The notes: generated by a model from the letters alone, not told the origin. A stretch of 64,000 nucleotides of DNA from Haliotis asinina (GCF_037392515.1 NC_090291.1:33546501-33610500), one strand, 5' to 3'; counted from the first letter of the stretch, positions 37,401-46,369 are shown. Made by a program: numbers and translations.

Positions 37401-40400
37401 ACACCTCATACCTAAACGCATTCAACGCGGGTGGTCAAAGATGGATAAGTATGAAAATGTAATAGTAGGAACTAAAAACAAATCTCACCGAGACGGGTGC
37501 TTCTTCCAACGACGCCATGTTTTGCTGCGTGAGTTTCCGCTCGCGACCGAAAAATCTCCGAAGATGGCCGATCGTGTTTCCAGTATTACCGACATTGCTT
37601 CCGATAGGGCCGATGTGTTTCTGTTATTACCGCTAAACTACCGATATCGCTGCAATTGTTTCGCGAGTGGGCTGCGTTTGTTTACATTTGAGATGCAATT
37701 CCTTCAAATTTGCTGTATTTCCTTCAATTACTTAGGGGGGCCTGATAATGCTGTGTCACAAGATGCCCTGTGACAGCTCAACCAATCAGATAAAATTAAA
37801 TTTGGCAGTCATATAATAAATGGCATTTGTAGTACAAACTACACATTATGGCATTTAAAACACATGTGACACAGTACACAATGGTATACACCTACACATC
37901 TGAAACAAGCACCTCTCATTGCGTTTTAGTGACAATATTGTGAGACTTTTATTAGTTTTAAGTAATTTATATTTAAAAAATACTGGTGCTAAAGTGTACA
38001 ATAAACAAGAAAACTGACATTTACCTAGTTATTTTGTGTTTGGATTGAGCAGTCACCAAATATAGGAACAAGCACACCCAGAGCAACAGTGGTAGCAGTT
38101 GGCTAATATCTACACTGAGAATTAAATTATTTTGAAAGAAACGAATAATTCCATTTGAATTGAAAAGAGCCTAAGTGAAACAGCACACCCAGAACCTGAG
38201 GGAATCTAGACCTTCTTCACAAAAGGCTCTATCACTGCACAAATGGCTGGCAGAAAGGGCAAATAATGTGATTCAGGATCTGTGTGACAAACTTGGGCCA
38301 CAGAAGATGTAAGATTGGCAGAGTTACTTCCCTTGCCCCAAGCTTTCTCTCCAGCATCCACAGAGGTCACAGGATATGAGTGAGTGAGTGAGTGAGTGAG
38401 TGAGTGAGTGAGGTTAGTTTTGCATTCAGCAATATTCAAGCTATATGACGGCAGTCTGTAAATAATCGAGACAATCCAGTGATCAACAACATGAGCATTG
38501 ATCTGCACAATTGGGAACCGATGACATGTGTCAACCAAGCCAGCGAGCCTGACCACCCGATCATGTTAGTCGCCTCTTACGATAAGCACAGTCGCCTTTT
38601 ATGGCAAGCATGGGTTGCTGAAGGCCTATTCTACCACGGGACCTTCACAGGTCTCACAGGATATAATGTTGAACAATTTACAACAGCTTTGACAGCAACC
38701 TTGAAAACACATTACAGATTAAAAGGAGGCAAGTCTTGGGGCAACTGGTTGTCCTAAAACATCATCATTATAACAATTCAAATCACTCACATTCCTAATA
38801 TTTTCATTTTAAGGTGCTGCATTCACTTAAACTTTAAAGTAAAGATATCTGAAGGTCAGTATACTCACAGTAATGACATTTGAAGGGCTTGCTCCCTGTG
38901 TGTCCCCGAAGGTGTATCTTGAGTTTGTCACTGCGGCTGAAGGCTTTGCTGCAGTGCATACACTGAAATGGACGCTCACCCGTGTGTGTTCGAACATGGC
39001 GTTCAAGATCACGAACATACAGCGTGATGAAGTTACAGGCTGCAAATGTGCACTTGTACTTCTTGCGACTCGGTGACACAGGGTCATCTATCGCCAACAT
39101 CAGTTCTGCAACACATGTCATAGAAAATACCTGTCATGAGGAAAAGGATCAAGAGGTGAATCCGGTTAATCTGAAATGTTGGAATGATAGCCAAAAATCA
39201 GTTTTGTTCTCATAATAATAAAGGACAATGTACCTGATAAATATGAATGAGAAAGGTCACATATATTCAAATTTCTGAGGAAAAAATGTGAGACAATGTC
39301 AACATTCTTAGCGCTAAAAAAGCCCTCAAGAACCAATTCATATTACTTGATACAGCATTAAAATTATTGTTTTATATAGACATGTACAACATAAATATGT
39401 TTTAAATAAAAAAAATGACGACAAATATGAATGACAGAGTTTGGCTTTTATGCCAGTTGTTGCAGAATTCCAGCACCATCATGGCGTGGGACACCAGAAA
39501 TCAGCTTCACACACTGAACCCATTTGGGGATTCGAACCCAGGTCTTTGGCATGATGAGTCAATGCTTTAACCACTAGGCTACCCCATCACTCAACAACAA
39601 ATCTGAAAAACAAGTAATTGTATCAATAACAATATGCTGATTTTGAACATACTTACCCTGTCCCCTAATGCTAGTGAAAGGCCTGAGTGGAGGTAAGGGC
39701 GTCTCCTCTGAATACATGACACTTTGAACTTCGGAAGCTTCTCCCTCCTCGCTCACCAAGTAGTGCTCACCCTGGTTGACAAGCTCAGCATTGGGCAGCA
39801 GAGACCCTGACTCAGGTGCCATGCCCTGCTGCCCTGATGCTGTCAGCATGGTCTCTGTTACAATAACCTCAGTTCTCTCCCCTTGTCGAGGTGACCCACC
39901 ACTGCTCAGAGAGAGACTGACGCCACTGAACTGTTCTTCTTTCGTCTTCACCCGATTCAGGTCATAGTCTTGCTCCGGCTGTTGGATAGCCTCCACATAA
40001 ATTGTCTGGGCAGGCTGTAACTGTTTAAGGTCATGATTGTCTTCACTTCTGGATATTTTGTTCTTCTCCTCCAAAGATGCTTCTTTTGTCTTCTGAAACA
40101 CTGCAGCCTCTTCACTGGACAGAAACATGACACTCGAAGTTGGAGTATTTTGTTCCACTTGTGACCAACCAGAGGTTGAATCTTCTTGAGCTTGCAAGAT
40201 GCCATCCTTGGTCAACACCATTGACTGTCCAGTACCTGATTGAACAGTGATGGAAGTTGAATGTCGACTATCCACCTCCGACTCACTGCTCGAAATCTGT
40301 TGGGATGAGACCAGCTGGCTTTCTGCTGCTTGAACAAGGTGTTTGATTGATGCCACTTCCCCTTCCGTTGTCCGGGGCGATTCATTATTACCATTTGCTT

Positions 40401-40556
40401 CCAAACTGGAAGCAGACGACATCTTGGCAGCCATTTTGGCTCGTAACTCTGCCAAGGATGGGCATTGGCTCTTGTGCAGTAGAAAAACTTCAACATTGTT
40501 GAATTGACTCTTGCAGGCACCACAGATGTGGATGTCAATGAAAGCATCCAGGGAAC
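28348..40556 (-). CDS. ZFP64: ZFP64 orthologue, multi-exon C2H2 zinc-finger regulator (5' exon missing)
   Basis: Seven minus-strand exons join in frame: 40556-39657, 39105-38869, 35051-34979, 33750-33548, 33049-31830, 29891-29438 and 28484-28348. They give ~1,073 residues plus an unlocated N-terminus. The order of parts matches vertebrate ZFP64 as I know it. First comes an [13 protein letters not shown] segment, then ten C2H2 fingers with near-identical stretches such as [31 protein letters not shown] and [12 protein letters not shown]. Splice phases are consistent at every join. The vertebrate protein is a nuclear sequence-specific regulator; the same role is inferred here. Long S/E-rich and Q-rich regions flank the fingers. 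All introns are GT-AG except the one before the Q-rich exon, which needs a GC donor. The 3' end is uncertain, since the last exon could splice onward. Introns hold many repeats. Identity of the gene is strong; exact ends are not. Confidence 0.88.
29047..29430 (+). repeat. GCGGCGTAAAAC-tailed repeat split by an insertion
   Basis: The repeat runs from 29,047 to ~29,192 (ending GTCTAGTCCAGACTT) and resumes at ~29,356 (GATTATTCACAGATGGC) through the tail GTGTGGTGTAAATCTAAACT and (ACTC)n. The ~163 bp between is foreign and contains a perfect 21 bp inverted repeat. It lies in the intron after ZFP64 exon f. Confidence 0.85.
29231..29348. mobile_element. 118 bp element with 21 bp terminal inverted repeats (MITE-like)
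   Basis: Begins AAGGAGAGTTCTATGAATAT(A) and ends with its exact 21 bp reverse complement. No coding capacity. It sits in the larger insertion that splits the interspersed repeat above. No clear target duplication directly abuts the inverted repeats, so the true ends may be wider. Confidence 0.65.
29438..29891 (-). CDS. ZFP64: ZFP64 exon f: glutamine-rich tail
   Basis: Acceptor TATTGTAG, donor CAAG|GTAAAT. It encodes [13 protein letters not shown], then a long glutamine-rich tract (about residues 20-70 of the exon, mixed CAG/CAA codons with H and M), then [13 protein letters not shown] and [10 protein letters not shown]. The plus-strand open frame rich in V and A is the shadow of the Q tract. 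Q-rich tails of this kind are common in transcriptional activators. If the donor is not used, translation ends two codons later. Confidence 0.78.
30549..30820 (+). repeat. GCGGCGTAAAAC-tailed repeat, near full length
   Basis: Complete from GGACCCGTGAAGGTCCTGGG to AGTGCAGTGTAAAACTAAAC plus (ACTC)n. It lies in the ZFP64 intron between exons e and f. Confidence 0.9.
30985..31130 (-). repeat. tRNA-derived SINE copy (degenerate)
   Basis: The tail half TATTCCAGCAATATCACAGC and GGGGGACACCAGAAAG is clear. The tRNA-like half is diverged. Confidence 0.7.
31830..33049 (-). CDS. ZFP64: ZFP64 exon e: fingers 6-10 and first half of C-terminal tail
   Basis: Acceptor ATGTTTCAG. It begins GNLKSHIRI (end of finger 6), then fingers [28 protein letters not shown] and, after a basic linker, [19 protein letters not shown]. 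The last corresponds to the final finger of vertebrate ZFP64. The tail is rich in Q, H, S and P and includes a basic RRKRSSSR stretch that could be a nuclear localisation signal. The 3' boundary is placed at ACAG|GCAAGA, a GC donor that joins in phase 0 to exon f. If it is not spliced there, translation continues nine codons to a TAA ending at 31,803. Confidence 0.85.
33067..33105 (+). repeat. (GAGT)n microsatellite next to exon e acceptor
   Basis: About eight GAGT/GAAT-type units begin ~18 bp upstream of the exon e acceptor. In the transcript they read as ACTC, and the intron here stays open in the exon frame. Confidence 0.9.
33548..33750 (-). CDS. ZFP64: ZFP64 exon d: fingers 4-5 and start of 6
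   Basis: Acceptor GTCTCCAG, donor AGAG|GTAAGG. It encodes [21 protein letters not shown], the linker TGDTPF, finger [17 protein letters not shown] and [14 protein letters not shown] ~145 bp part of this exon is duplicated in inverted orientation at 35,731-35,875. A tRNA-derived SINE lies ~35 bp upstream of the acceptor. Confidence 0.94.
33783..33925 (-). repeat. tRNA-derived SINE copy, abutting exon d acceptor region
   Basis: Contains GAGTGAGCTTACTTATACGC, CACTTTCAGCAATATCGTG and the B-box complement GGGAATCGAACCCAGGTC, then TTTTAACCACTCAGCTACTC. In gene orientation its 3' tail ends ~35 bp before the splice acceptor of exon d. Confidence 0.85.
34042..34236 (+). repeat. GCGGCGTAAAAC-tailed repeat, truncated and diverged
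   Basis: Retains CAGTAACCCATGCTCG, GGTTGACACATGTTAACA, TGCTGTTGATCATCGGATTG and GCTGGAATATTG. It is old by divergence. Confidence 0.8.
34780..34910 (-). repeat. tRNA-derived SINE copy
   Basis: Contains ATATCACGGCAGGGAACACC, CATTGTACCCATGAGGGG, a degraded B-box and GCTCTAACTGCTAGGCTACC on the complementary strand. Confidence 0.8.
34979..35051 (-). CDS. ZFP64: ZFP64 exon c: rest of finger 3
   Basis: A 73 bp exon with acceptor CTCCCCAG and donor AA|GTGAGC. It encodes [17 protein letters not shown] and the linker TDERPFK. It begins in phase 1 and ends in phase 2, fitting its neighbours exactly. The residue string is nearly that of vertebrate ZFP64. Confidence 0.92.
35731..35875 (+). pseudogene. 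Inverted partial copy of ZFP64 exon d
   Basis: The plus strand reads [20 protein letters not shown] and then [20 protein letters not shown]. This is the second part of exon d, which itself lies on the minus strand ~2 kb away. About 140 of 145 bases match by eye. Differences include GGGGAC/GGGCAC, GAT/GAC, a CGG-to-TGG change that replaces finger-linker arginine with tryptophan, and loss of two bases before the exon end. The splice donor is not copied intact and a stop follows at once. No other exon is copied, so this is a local inverted duplication of genomic DNA rather than a processed pseudogene. It lies inside the intron between exons b and c. Confidence 0.92.
36029..36298 (-). repeat. GCGGCGTAAAAC-tailed repeat, full length and well preserved
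   Basis: Complete on the minus strand: GAGTGAGTGAGTTTAGTTTT, ACGCCGCACTTAGCAATATT at one end and CCCGGGACCTTCACGGGTC at the other. With the copy at 38,377 it is among the youngest-looking in the window. Confidence 0.92.
36710..37744. mobile_element. Foldback (long inverted repeat) element, 1,035 bp with ~470 bp arms
   Basis: Left arm 36,710-37,179 and right arm 37,266-37,744 are near-identical reverse complements (a few differences by eye, including one small gap near the centre) around an ~86 bp AT-rich spacer. The outer ends are CAGGCCCCCCTAAGTAATTG and its complement. ATAAT flanks both sides (36,705-36,709 and 37,745-37,749), consistent with a 5 bp target duplication. Each arm holds the same ~126-codon open frame. 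In the opposite sense each arm shows a CpG-rich stretch, a GGCCATCTT motif, then ATGGCGTCG ([10 protein letters not shown]) and a GTGAGA splice-donor-like site, which looks like a promoter with a short first exon. No transposase is present. It lies in the ZFP64 intron between exons b and c. Confidence 0.9.
38377..38655 (-). repeat. GCGGCGTAAAAC-tailed repeat with expanded (GAGT)n
   Basis: Begins with nine or so GAGT units, then CAGCAATATTCAAGCTATATG, GAGACAATCCAGTGATCAAC and ends ACGGGACCTTCACAGGTC. A short internal deletion removes the TCTGGACC segment. Confidence 0.9.
38869..39105 (-). CDS. ZFP64: ZFP64 exon b: fingers 1-2 and start of 3
   Basis: Acceptor TTGCAG, donor T|GTGAGT, phase 1 on both sides. 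It encodes [10 protein letters not shown]...HVRTH (a finger with four residues between its cysteines), [16 protein letters not shown]...H and the beginning FKCHYC of finger 3, joined by TGERPF-type linkers. Confidence 0.93.
39438..39592 (-). repeat. tRNA-derived SINE copy, well preserved
   Basis: In the intron between exons a and b. The complement of the B-box appears as GGGATTCGAACCCAGGTC and the complement of the A-box region as GCTTTAACCACTAGGCTACC. The tail is diverged (GCCAGTTGTTGCAGAATTCC). Confidence 0.85.
39657..40556 (-). CDS. ZFP64: ZFP64 exon a (first recognised coding exon)
   Basis: The acceptor TTTCAG precedes the frame [18 protein letters not shown] and the donor is CAGG|GTAAGT. 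The start matches the C-x2-C...H segment near the N-terminus of vertebrate ZFP64. The remaining ~270 residues are S-, E-, T- and Q-rich with no domain, so they are probably disordered or regulatory. The exon starts and ends in phase 1. No start codon fits within it at the expected place, so at least one upstream exon is needed. Confidence 0.88.
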
Positions 40557-42250
40557 CTGAAATTACAGCATGAATCTAATGCATACATGCAAGACACACA
40601 TTGGAATTGTAATTAAACAATAAAAGTGGTTAAAAGTTTACAGGGTGCATTGCTTTATGTTGTTAAGCGCAAGGATGTTCATGTTTGTTCAATAATATTC
40701 ATCAAATATGATGGTTAGTTTACTTCATTCAAGTGGGTAATACTAAACAAAAATCTTTTGATGAATAAAAAATATGTTTTTTTACGATCGATGATCACTT
40801 TTAATCCTTATGGTGAATTTTTTATTATTTTCGATCACTTGAACACCACTAGGACTGGCTAGCTGTAAATTTAGACTGTCCATAAGAAATCCAGCCAGTC
40901 TCAGGCGGTTGGTCGGACCTTATTTCATACACTAAATATGGACTGTTATTCAATTTTGACCTGAACTTTACAGTTACTGAAAGAATACTCAAGTCTGTGG
41001 TTACTCTTAGGATCAGTGATATATTCAAGGATTACAAAATGTTGTGACATTGCATTAATATCAACGGCACATTAGTATGTGTAATTACAAGATTTTTCTT
41101 TTCCACGTGTCACAGATTATAGGTATGTAAAATATCCTGCAAGACGATATATGCATGCTAAACCAACAGTTACTTTGATGATATTTCATAAAGTTCTGTG
41201 CCTAAATCCTTGATCAATTATAAAAGCCCACTTCCATATATACCTAGTCTGTATACATAGAATAACTACAAGACTCTTTTGGCGTTCTGAGGTAAAAAAT
41301 TATATAAAAGTAATAGTGTTAATTGGGTATTTTCAATTTTAATTGAAGAAAAATCTTTATTACTTCCTAAGATAATGAGGATTGCTCTGTTAACAACAAA
41401 ATGTGCATGTATAGTGTCCCAAATGATGAATGCATATAGTCAGGGGGCATAACTATTCGTTAGTCACCAATATTCTCATAGGCTTACACAATATATTAGA
41501 AAGTTGTAATAATTTTCATTTGTTCAGTTTTCAGTATTTGGTTGACAGTATTTAGTTGCCAAATATTGAAGGTTGTTAGGAAACAGGTATCTTATTTCCA
41601 TGTACCGTTCCTTCAAGTATTTTTTGTATAGTCATTACATTGTGTATTCTGTCCATAGACCGCCATGTTCAAAATTCTTATAACCAAGATATGTATGAAA
41701 TATAGTGTGGTCATTCTCGTAAGACTGAATGGAAAATAAAACATGAATTATGTCTTTGCAGCTGAGATCATTGACACATGTAAAAAATATGAACACGATC
41801 AAATGACATTAAATTCAAGACAAGTTTTCTAGCTGCACTAAATCAACATGTAGTTCCTGAGAAATTAAGCAAAGTGATGAATACTTAAGTCCTATGACTG
41901 TTCAGTGAAGCCCATACTTCTAATAATGGATATTAATTGTTTTTCTTGATACAAGAAATATTATTTTTCTAAATTTTATTTTGTTCTTTGGTAATTCCAT
42001 ATAAGATAATTTACTTCTTAACAAAAACAGAAATTTTAATACATGTATATTCCATGCTCAAAAAAGTCTCTTATTGTCACAAGATATATTACAACCATGC
42101 TGCATTATTCAACATAAAGCCTTCCTTGAGTTGCAAAAAATAAGTAAACACTGTTAGAATGCTTTAAACATAATAACACAGTTCTTCATTTCGGCGTCAT
42201 TTTCCAAATTCAAATTGAGAATGGAACGCATGGCAGCAATGCCGTTTGTT
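40557..42250. other. ZFP64 upstream intron and flank; first exon not found
   Basis: AT-rich, with no repeat of the main families and no minus-strand frame that ends in a phase-1 donor with a plausible start codon. The missing ZFP64 5' exon must lie here or further upstream. Confidence 0.4.
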
Positions 42251-42391
42251 TATATATAAGCCCGGCACCCAGCACAAGAAGAACATTTATTCTGTCAGGT
42301 GCCCTTGAAAAGCGTCATGGCTAAAACAGTCATACGTGTTATTAGTTTATCAACAGATGACAGCTTTTTTATACTGCTTCAAGAAAACTAA
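42251..42391 (+). promoter_or_regulatory. TATA-box-like element with a 24-codon open frame downstream
   Basis: TATATATAAG at 42,251-42,260 is followed ~30 bp later by ACATTTATTC and at 42,317 by ATGGCTAAAACAGTC, opening a 24-residue frame that stops at 42,391. The spacing suits a pol II core promoter, but the peptide is unrecognised and no downstream exon is evident. In AT-rich DNA such a TATA match could be chance. Confidence 0.25.
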
Positions 42392-42429
42392 ACTATGTCA
42401 CTGCTCATTGAACTTCACCCTGTCAACTT

Positions 42430-42720
42430 CTAGTTGCAGTTCAGATGCATAGTGGTAGAAGGGGCCCGAGTTGTCAGAAACTGCACAGGGCCCGACACCG
42501 TTCCTGGCCCTTCCTCGCCCCAACCGAGTGTCGCCATAACGAGGCCTCGTTTCAGCGTCGCCCCTTGCGCTCAAAGAAGTTTAAACTGGCAGGACATTAG
42601 GCTAAAACAGTTTAAAACATGCATACTCTGTTTCTCCATCGCGGTGCCACACGTCGTGGGACGACTTATTAATACAGGGTCGGGGTTATCCCATCAGTGA
42701 TCGTCTTCTTTTTACGAATA
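42430..42720. promoter_or_regulatory. CpG- and GC-rich island, candidate ZFP64 promoter
   Basis: This is a local peak of GC and CpG (TCGCCATAACGAGGCCTCG, CAGCGTCGCC, ACACGTCGTGGGACGACTT) in otherwise AT-rich DNA. It is ~2 kb upstream of the first recognised ZFP64 exon. A minus-strand ATGGCGACACTCGG lies within it, but no donor downstream gives the phase needed to join exon a, so the assignment is only positional. Confidence 0.3.
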
Positions 42721-43269
42721 CACACAATGGCGGAACATGGACGATTATCATAACGGAAGTAGATGCTACATTCCTCGCGCAACTTATACTACAGGCAACT
42801 GGGTCAACCATGTAAATCACGATTGGCGACTTTAAAAAGCACAGGAGTTTGAATCAGTGTTTACACAAAGCTGTGTTAGCATTTCTCTAGATGCATCGAA
42901 GCTGAATCGTTTTTCAATAAAATTCGCATGGTATTTTCGTACGAATGGAAAAGCAACCATGCTGCAGCTAAGTGCCAATTTGCAGGGAAAATGATGTGAA
43001 CCAGACAGTGCATCGTGGTCTCATAATATTTAAAAGCAGGACGAATAACCAGATTCATTAATTTTCTTTATTCCGCGTCAGTTTATATTAAAGTATTGCT
43101 AATCCATGCACTAAGATTAAATATCATAATGAGATTGTTAATGCAGTATTGATAACTCAATTGTAACTCGAGGCCCATGCATTAACGGCCATGTATAAGT
43201 CCCAAGCAACCCTGTAAGCATACTGTGGAGATATTCTATACATAAGCCCCACACAGAAGTAGCAGCACA

Positions 43270-43438
43270 GCACTAGAAGTAGTCGTAGTTGTAGTAGCTC
43301 TAGTAGTAGCAGTAGTAGTAGCAGCAGCCACAGTAGCACATATCAGTAGTAAATAAGTACTACTAGTAGTATAGTAGTAGTAGTAACTTTAACGTCGTCG
43401 CTGTAGTAGCAGCAGCAGCAGCATTAGTAGCAGCACTA
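43270..43438 (+). repeat. (GTA)n / (GCA)n triplet microsatellite cluster
   Basis: Interrupted AGTAGT and AGCAGC runs end just before the mariner element. The minus-strand frame rich in L is a translation of it. Confidence 0.85.
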
Positions 43439-43499
43439 TTATATTCTTTTTATGCATTATACGAGGGGATGTCAATAAGTTTTGCACCTTGTATAGAAA

Positions 43500-44640
43500 A
43501 ACACAAAATATTGGTATGAACCACATTTATTTTTCAACATAGTCCCTTTGTGAGTCCAGACACTTGTTCCATCTTTTCTGCCAGGCGCTGATGCCATCCT
43601 TGTAGAAGGCGCCATTTTGGTCCTCAAACCAGAGACCATATAATATAATATAATATTATATGGTCTCTGCTCAAACCAAGCCTCAGTAGCAGTAATAAGC
43701 TCATTATCACCCTGAAATCTACGATCACGCAAGTGTTTCTTAGAGATTTGGGAACAGATGGTAATCACTTGGTGCCAGGTCTGGAGAGTAGGGGGGATGC
43801 AGCAAGATTTCGTACCCGCACTCCTGGACAGCAGCGGCTGCAACGCGAGAGGTGTGTACTGGAGCATTGTCTTGATGTAGAAGAATACCACGTCTGATCT
43901 TGCCCCGGCGCTTCTCCTTGATTGACTGTCGCACTTGCCTCAACAAGTTAGCGTAATATTCCCCATTCATTGTTCTTCCTTTTGGTAAGTAATCTATGTG
44001 GATGACGCCTTTGATATCCCAGAAGTCTGTCGCCATTACCTTCAGCATTGATCTGGAGGCTTTGAACTTTTTGGTCCTGGGAGAAGTGACATGTTTCCAT
44101 TCCATGGATTCTTGTTTGCTCTCTCAGGATCATACTGGTGGATCCAGGTTTCATCACAGGTTACTAGCCTAAAGTGAAAATCTTCTGGATTCTTGTTGTA
44201 TCTGGTTAGCATGGAGTTGCTTATGGTGACCCTTGTTTGCTTTATTTCATCTGTAAGCATTCTTGGCACCCATCTTGCGCACACCTTAGACATGACGAGA
44301 TGTTCATGAAGAATTGTCTCGATGGATCCGTGTGAAATGCCTGTGGTCTCCTCTAGCTCAAGGAGTGTGATTCGACGATTTTCCAGCACAAGTCTATGCA
44401 CTCTGTCAATGTTTTCCTGACCAGTGCTTGTTGTTGGGCGACCTGGACGGGCGTCATCTTCAAGACTCTCTCTACCATGCTTAAATTCATTGACCCATCG
44501 TTTGATGGTAGCAGATGAAGGGGAAGACTTCCCATAAACTGCTGAAAGCCTTTCTTCAATGTTCTTCGCCGAGTTTCCTTCAAGAACTAAAAACTTAATT
44601 ACTGCTCTATACTCAAATTTTATTCATTTTCACTGCAGCG
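43500..44640 (-). pseudogene. Mariner transposase, frameshifted
   Basis: On the minus strand, successive frames give a helix-turn-helix region (RITLLELEETTGISHGSIET), then VTCDETWIHQYDPE with the first catalytic D. LLHQDNAPVHTSR carries the second D and PPYSPDLAPSDYHLFPNL the third, exactly 34 residues apart (DD34D). Breaks occur near 44,120 (two extra bases after DPE), near 43,745 (right after FPNL) and at a 40 bp palindromic insertion at 43,630. The enzyme would cut and paste TA-flanked DNA if intact; it cannot be made from this copy. Confidence 0.9.
43630..43669. mobile_element. 40 bp palindromic insertion inside the mariner
   Basis: CAGAGACCATATAATAT, six central bases, then the exact 17 bp reverse complement. 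The insertion is flanked by direct repeats CTCAAAC (extendable to CTCAAACCA) at 43,623 and 43,670, and removing it restores continuity of the transposase reading frame (FEDQN). This looks like a minimal MITE or hairpin insertion with a 7-9 bp target duplication. Confidence 0.75.
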
Positions 44641-44837
44641 AGGGGGGCCTCTTTCTGTCAATGTGAGCTGTTCAATAACTTCTGAGAGTAGGATACCAAA
44701 ACTTATATATCACATCAGCTACACCCCAAGGTTCAATGTCGTACCATAGGCTGTGACACCTGGGTATGAAAAATGCTCAAGGCTCAAAACGTATTGACAT
44801 CCTCTCGTACATTTCTCATCCGTCTTCATTATTCTAG

Positions 44838-44962
44838 GGAGGTGGGAGCCTAATGGTTAGAGCGTTCGCTCGTCACGCCGAAGGTCCAGGTTCGATAGTT
44901 ACAATGTGTGAAGCCCATTTGTGGTCTCCCCCGCTGTGATATTGCTGAAATATTGTTTGGGA
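44838..44962 (+). repeat. tRNA-derived SINE copy, well preserved
   Basis: GGGAGCCTAATGGTTAGAGC with GTTCGCTCGTCACGCCGAAG (A-box region), CAGGTTCGATAGTTACAATG (B-box and following), then TGTGAAGCCCATTTGTGG and CCGCTGTGATATTGCTGAAA. The GCGGCGTAAAAC tail is absent. Confidence 0.85.
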
Positions 44963-45894
44963 GATATTATATACAAAAGTCCCATGCTACTAGTATTAGC
45001 GACAGCAGTAGTAGTGCATCTTCGTGACGCATGCCCAACTTTGTTTATTCAAACCCTGACAAAATTGATATTTTCGAGTCTGTCACAGACCTCCAAATTA
45101 GATATGAACGACGTTAGACATGGAAAAGGTATTTTTGAATGGATTATGTATATTCCCATCTTCCTTCGTGATTCTGGGGAAGGGATAGCATAGAGGTTGT
45201 TGCTGCAATATTGCTAAAATCGACGAAATGATTCGATCTACTCTCATATTTGCAATGATCCATGAACAGGCAAACAGAACGCAAAATAGTCGAGATCAAA
45301 TGTTATTCTTATACGATATCAAACAAACGAAACTTAACAATCAATAAATAAAAATAGATATGAAATGCTTGTATGTTTGTTTTTTTCAGTTCAAATGTTC
45401 TTCGGCACTTTAGATTCAGCAGAAGAACCACTATTGAGACAGTAAAGTGAGAATTCGTCAGAAAAGTATTGACGTCAGAGACTAAAATGGAAACCCATGA
45501 ACTTATCATAGAAATATAAATGGATTACTTCTAGAGATAATTCAGTCAATTGTAATTTTATTGTAGTGTTTATTTCCCTGGTGATACAAACGATGACGCG
45601 TTTGGGGTTTTGTATTATTTTAAATAAACTAGTGCTCAAAAGAAAGTACACAGTACGTTTGACCATATTTGAAAAGAAAAGAGAAGCATACCAGTATGTG
45701 AATAACATCTTTTTAATTTCAACAGAGTGTTCAATTCTACAGGAAATATACACAAATCATTTCATACAAAGTCGAAAGTAACGTTTGGCTGATACTGAAA
45801 GTTACGTGGTGTCATTGTCTGATCTTTTACACAAATCAACCAGGCGTTTTTCTTCTGCAAAATGTCATCAAATGCTGTATCAATAATAAGTTTG
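44963..45894. other. No gene recognised
   Basis: AT-rich unique sequence. Frames on both strands (45,309-45,781) lack domains. Confidence 0.4.
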
Positions 45895-46335
45895 ACTCCA
45901 TGCACATGCCAGAATACGTCGATGCATTGATGACTTAAAGATGGCGAATGACATAAGGCGTGATCCGTTGCCATTTCCGTAGGAGACATTGTTCCAGTTG
46001 TTGAGCAGTGACAAGTGGCACTGGTAGACCTCTGATTTGTCGATCCTGATAAAGTCCAGTAAGTGTCCTATCGGATTCGCGTCGTGTTAACATGCTGGCT
46101 ACGAAAAAAGGACGACATTAGCGTTATGCAGAAAGTCGTACTTCAATCTCGCTGTTCATAGACAACGTCATATGGTTGCTGCTGGATAAATGGCAACACA
46201 ACTGGTCGCAAAACTTCATCCCTGTATCTTCGAACATTTAGGCTGTGATGAATAATCTCAAGTCTCGTTTTGAGATAGCCCCATGTCGAACTTGTCACTC
46301 GTCGGATCGTCGTCACTGAACAGGCAAACCCTACT
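45895..46335 (-). pseudogene. Tc1-like transposase relic (C-terminal half)
   Basis: The minus strand reads VTTIRRVTSSTWGYLKTRL, then RDEVLRPVVLPFIQQQPYD, and after breaks LVTAQQLEQCLLRKWQRI and TPYVIRHL. These match the region around and after the second catalytic site of Tc1-family transposases (RY.DE.L.P.V.P...Q and W..I....I..L). The segment between them is deleted or scrambled. Confidence 0.7.
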
Positions 46336-46367
<32 letters not shown>

Positions 46368-46369
46368 GT
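46331..46369 (+). repeat. (CT)n microsatellite
   Basis: CT dinucleotide tract with one CC interruption at the edge of the Tc1-like relic. Confidence 0.9.

Larger units (their letters stand above)
43462..44807 (-). mobile_element. Mariner (DD34D) element with both ends, transposase dead
   Basis: The element is 1,346 bp. The left end CGAGGGGATGTCAATAAG and the complement of the right end CGAGAGGATGTCAATACG form ~27 bp inverted repeats with three mismatches. TA lies immediately outside each end, the mariner target duplication. It encodes a mariner transposase on the minus strand, broken by frameshifts and a small insertion. Confidence 0.93.

Noticed and set aside
36684..37773. Two nearly identical ~126-codon frames on opposite strands, possible duplicated gene
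   Set aside because: They are the same sequence in the two arms of the foldback element, overlap CpG-rich promoter-like DNA, and show no recognisable domain; treated as part of the element.
42434..42580. Minus-strand ATGGCGACACTCGG as the ZFP64 first exon
   Set aside because: No donor downstream gives the phase needed to join exon a, and the peptide does not resemble the ZFP64 N-terminus.
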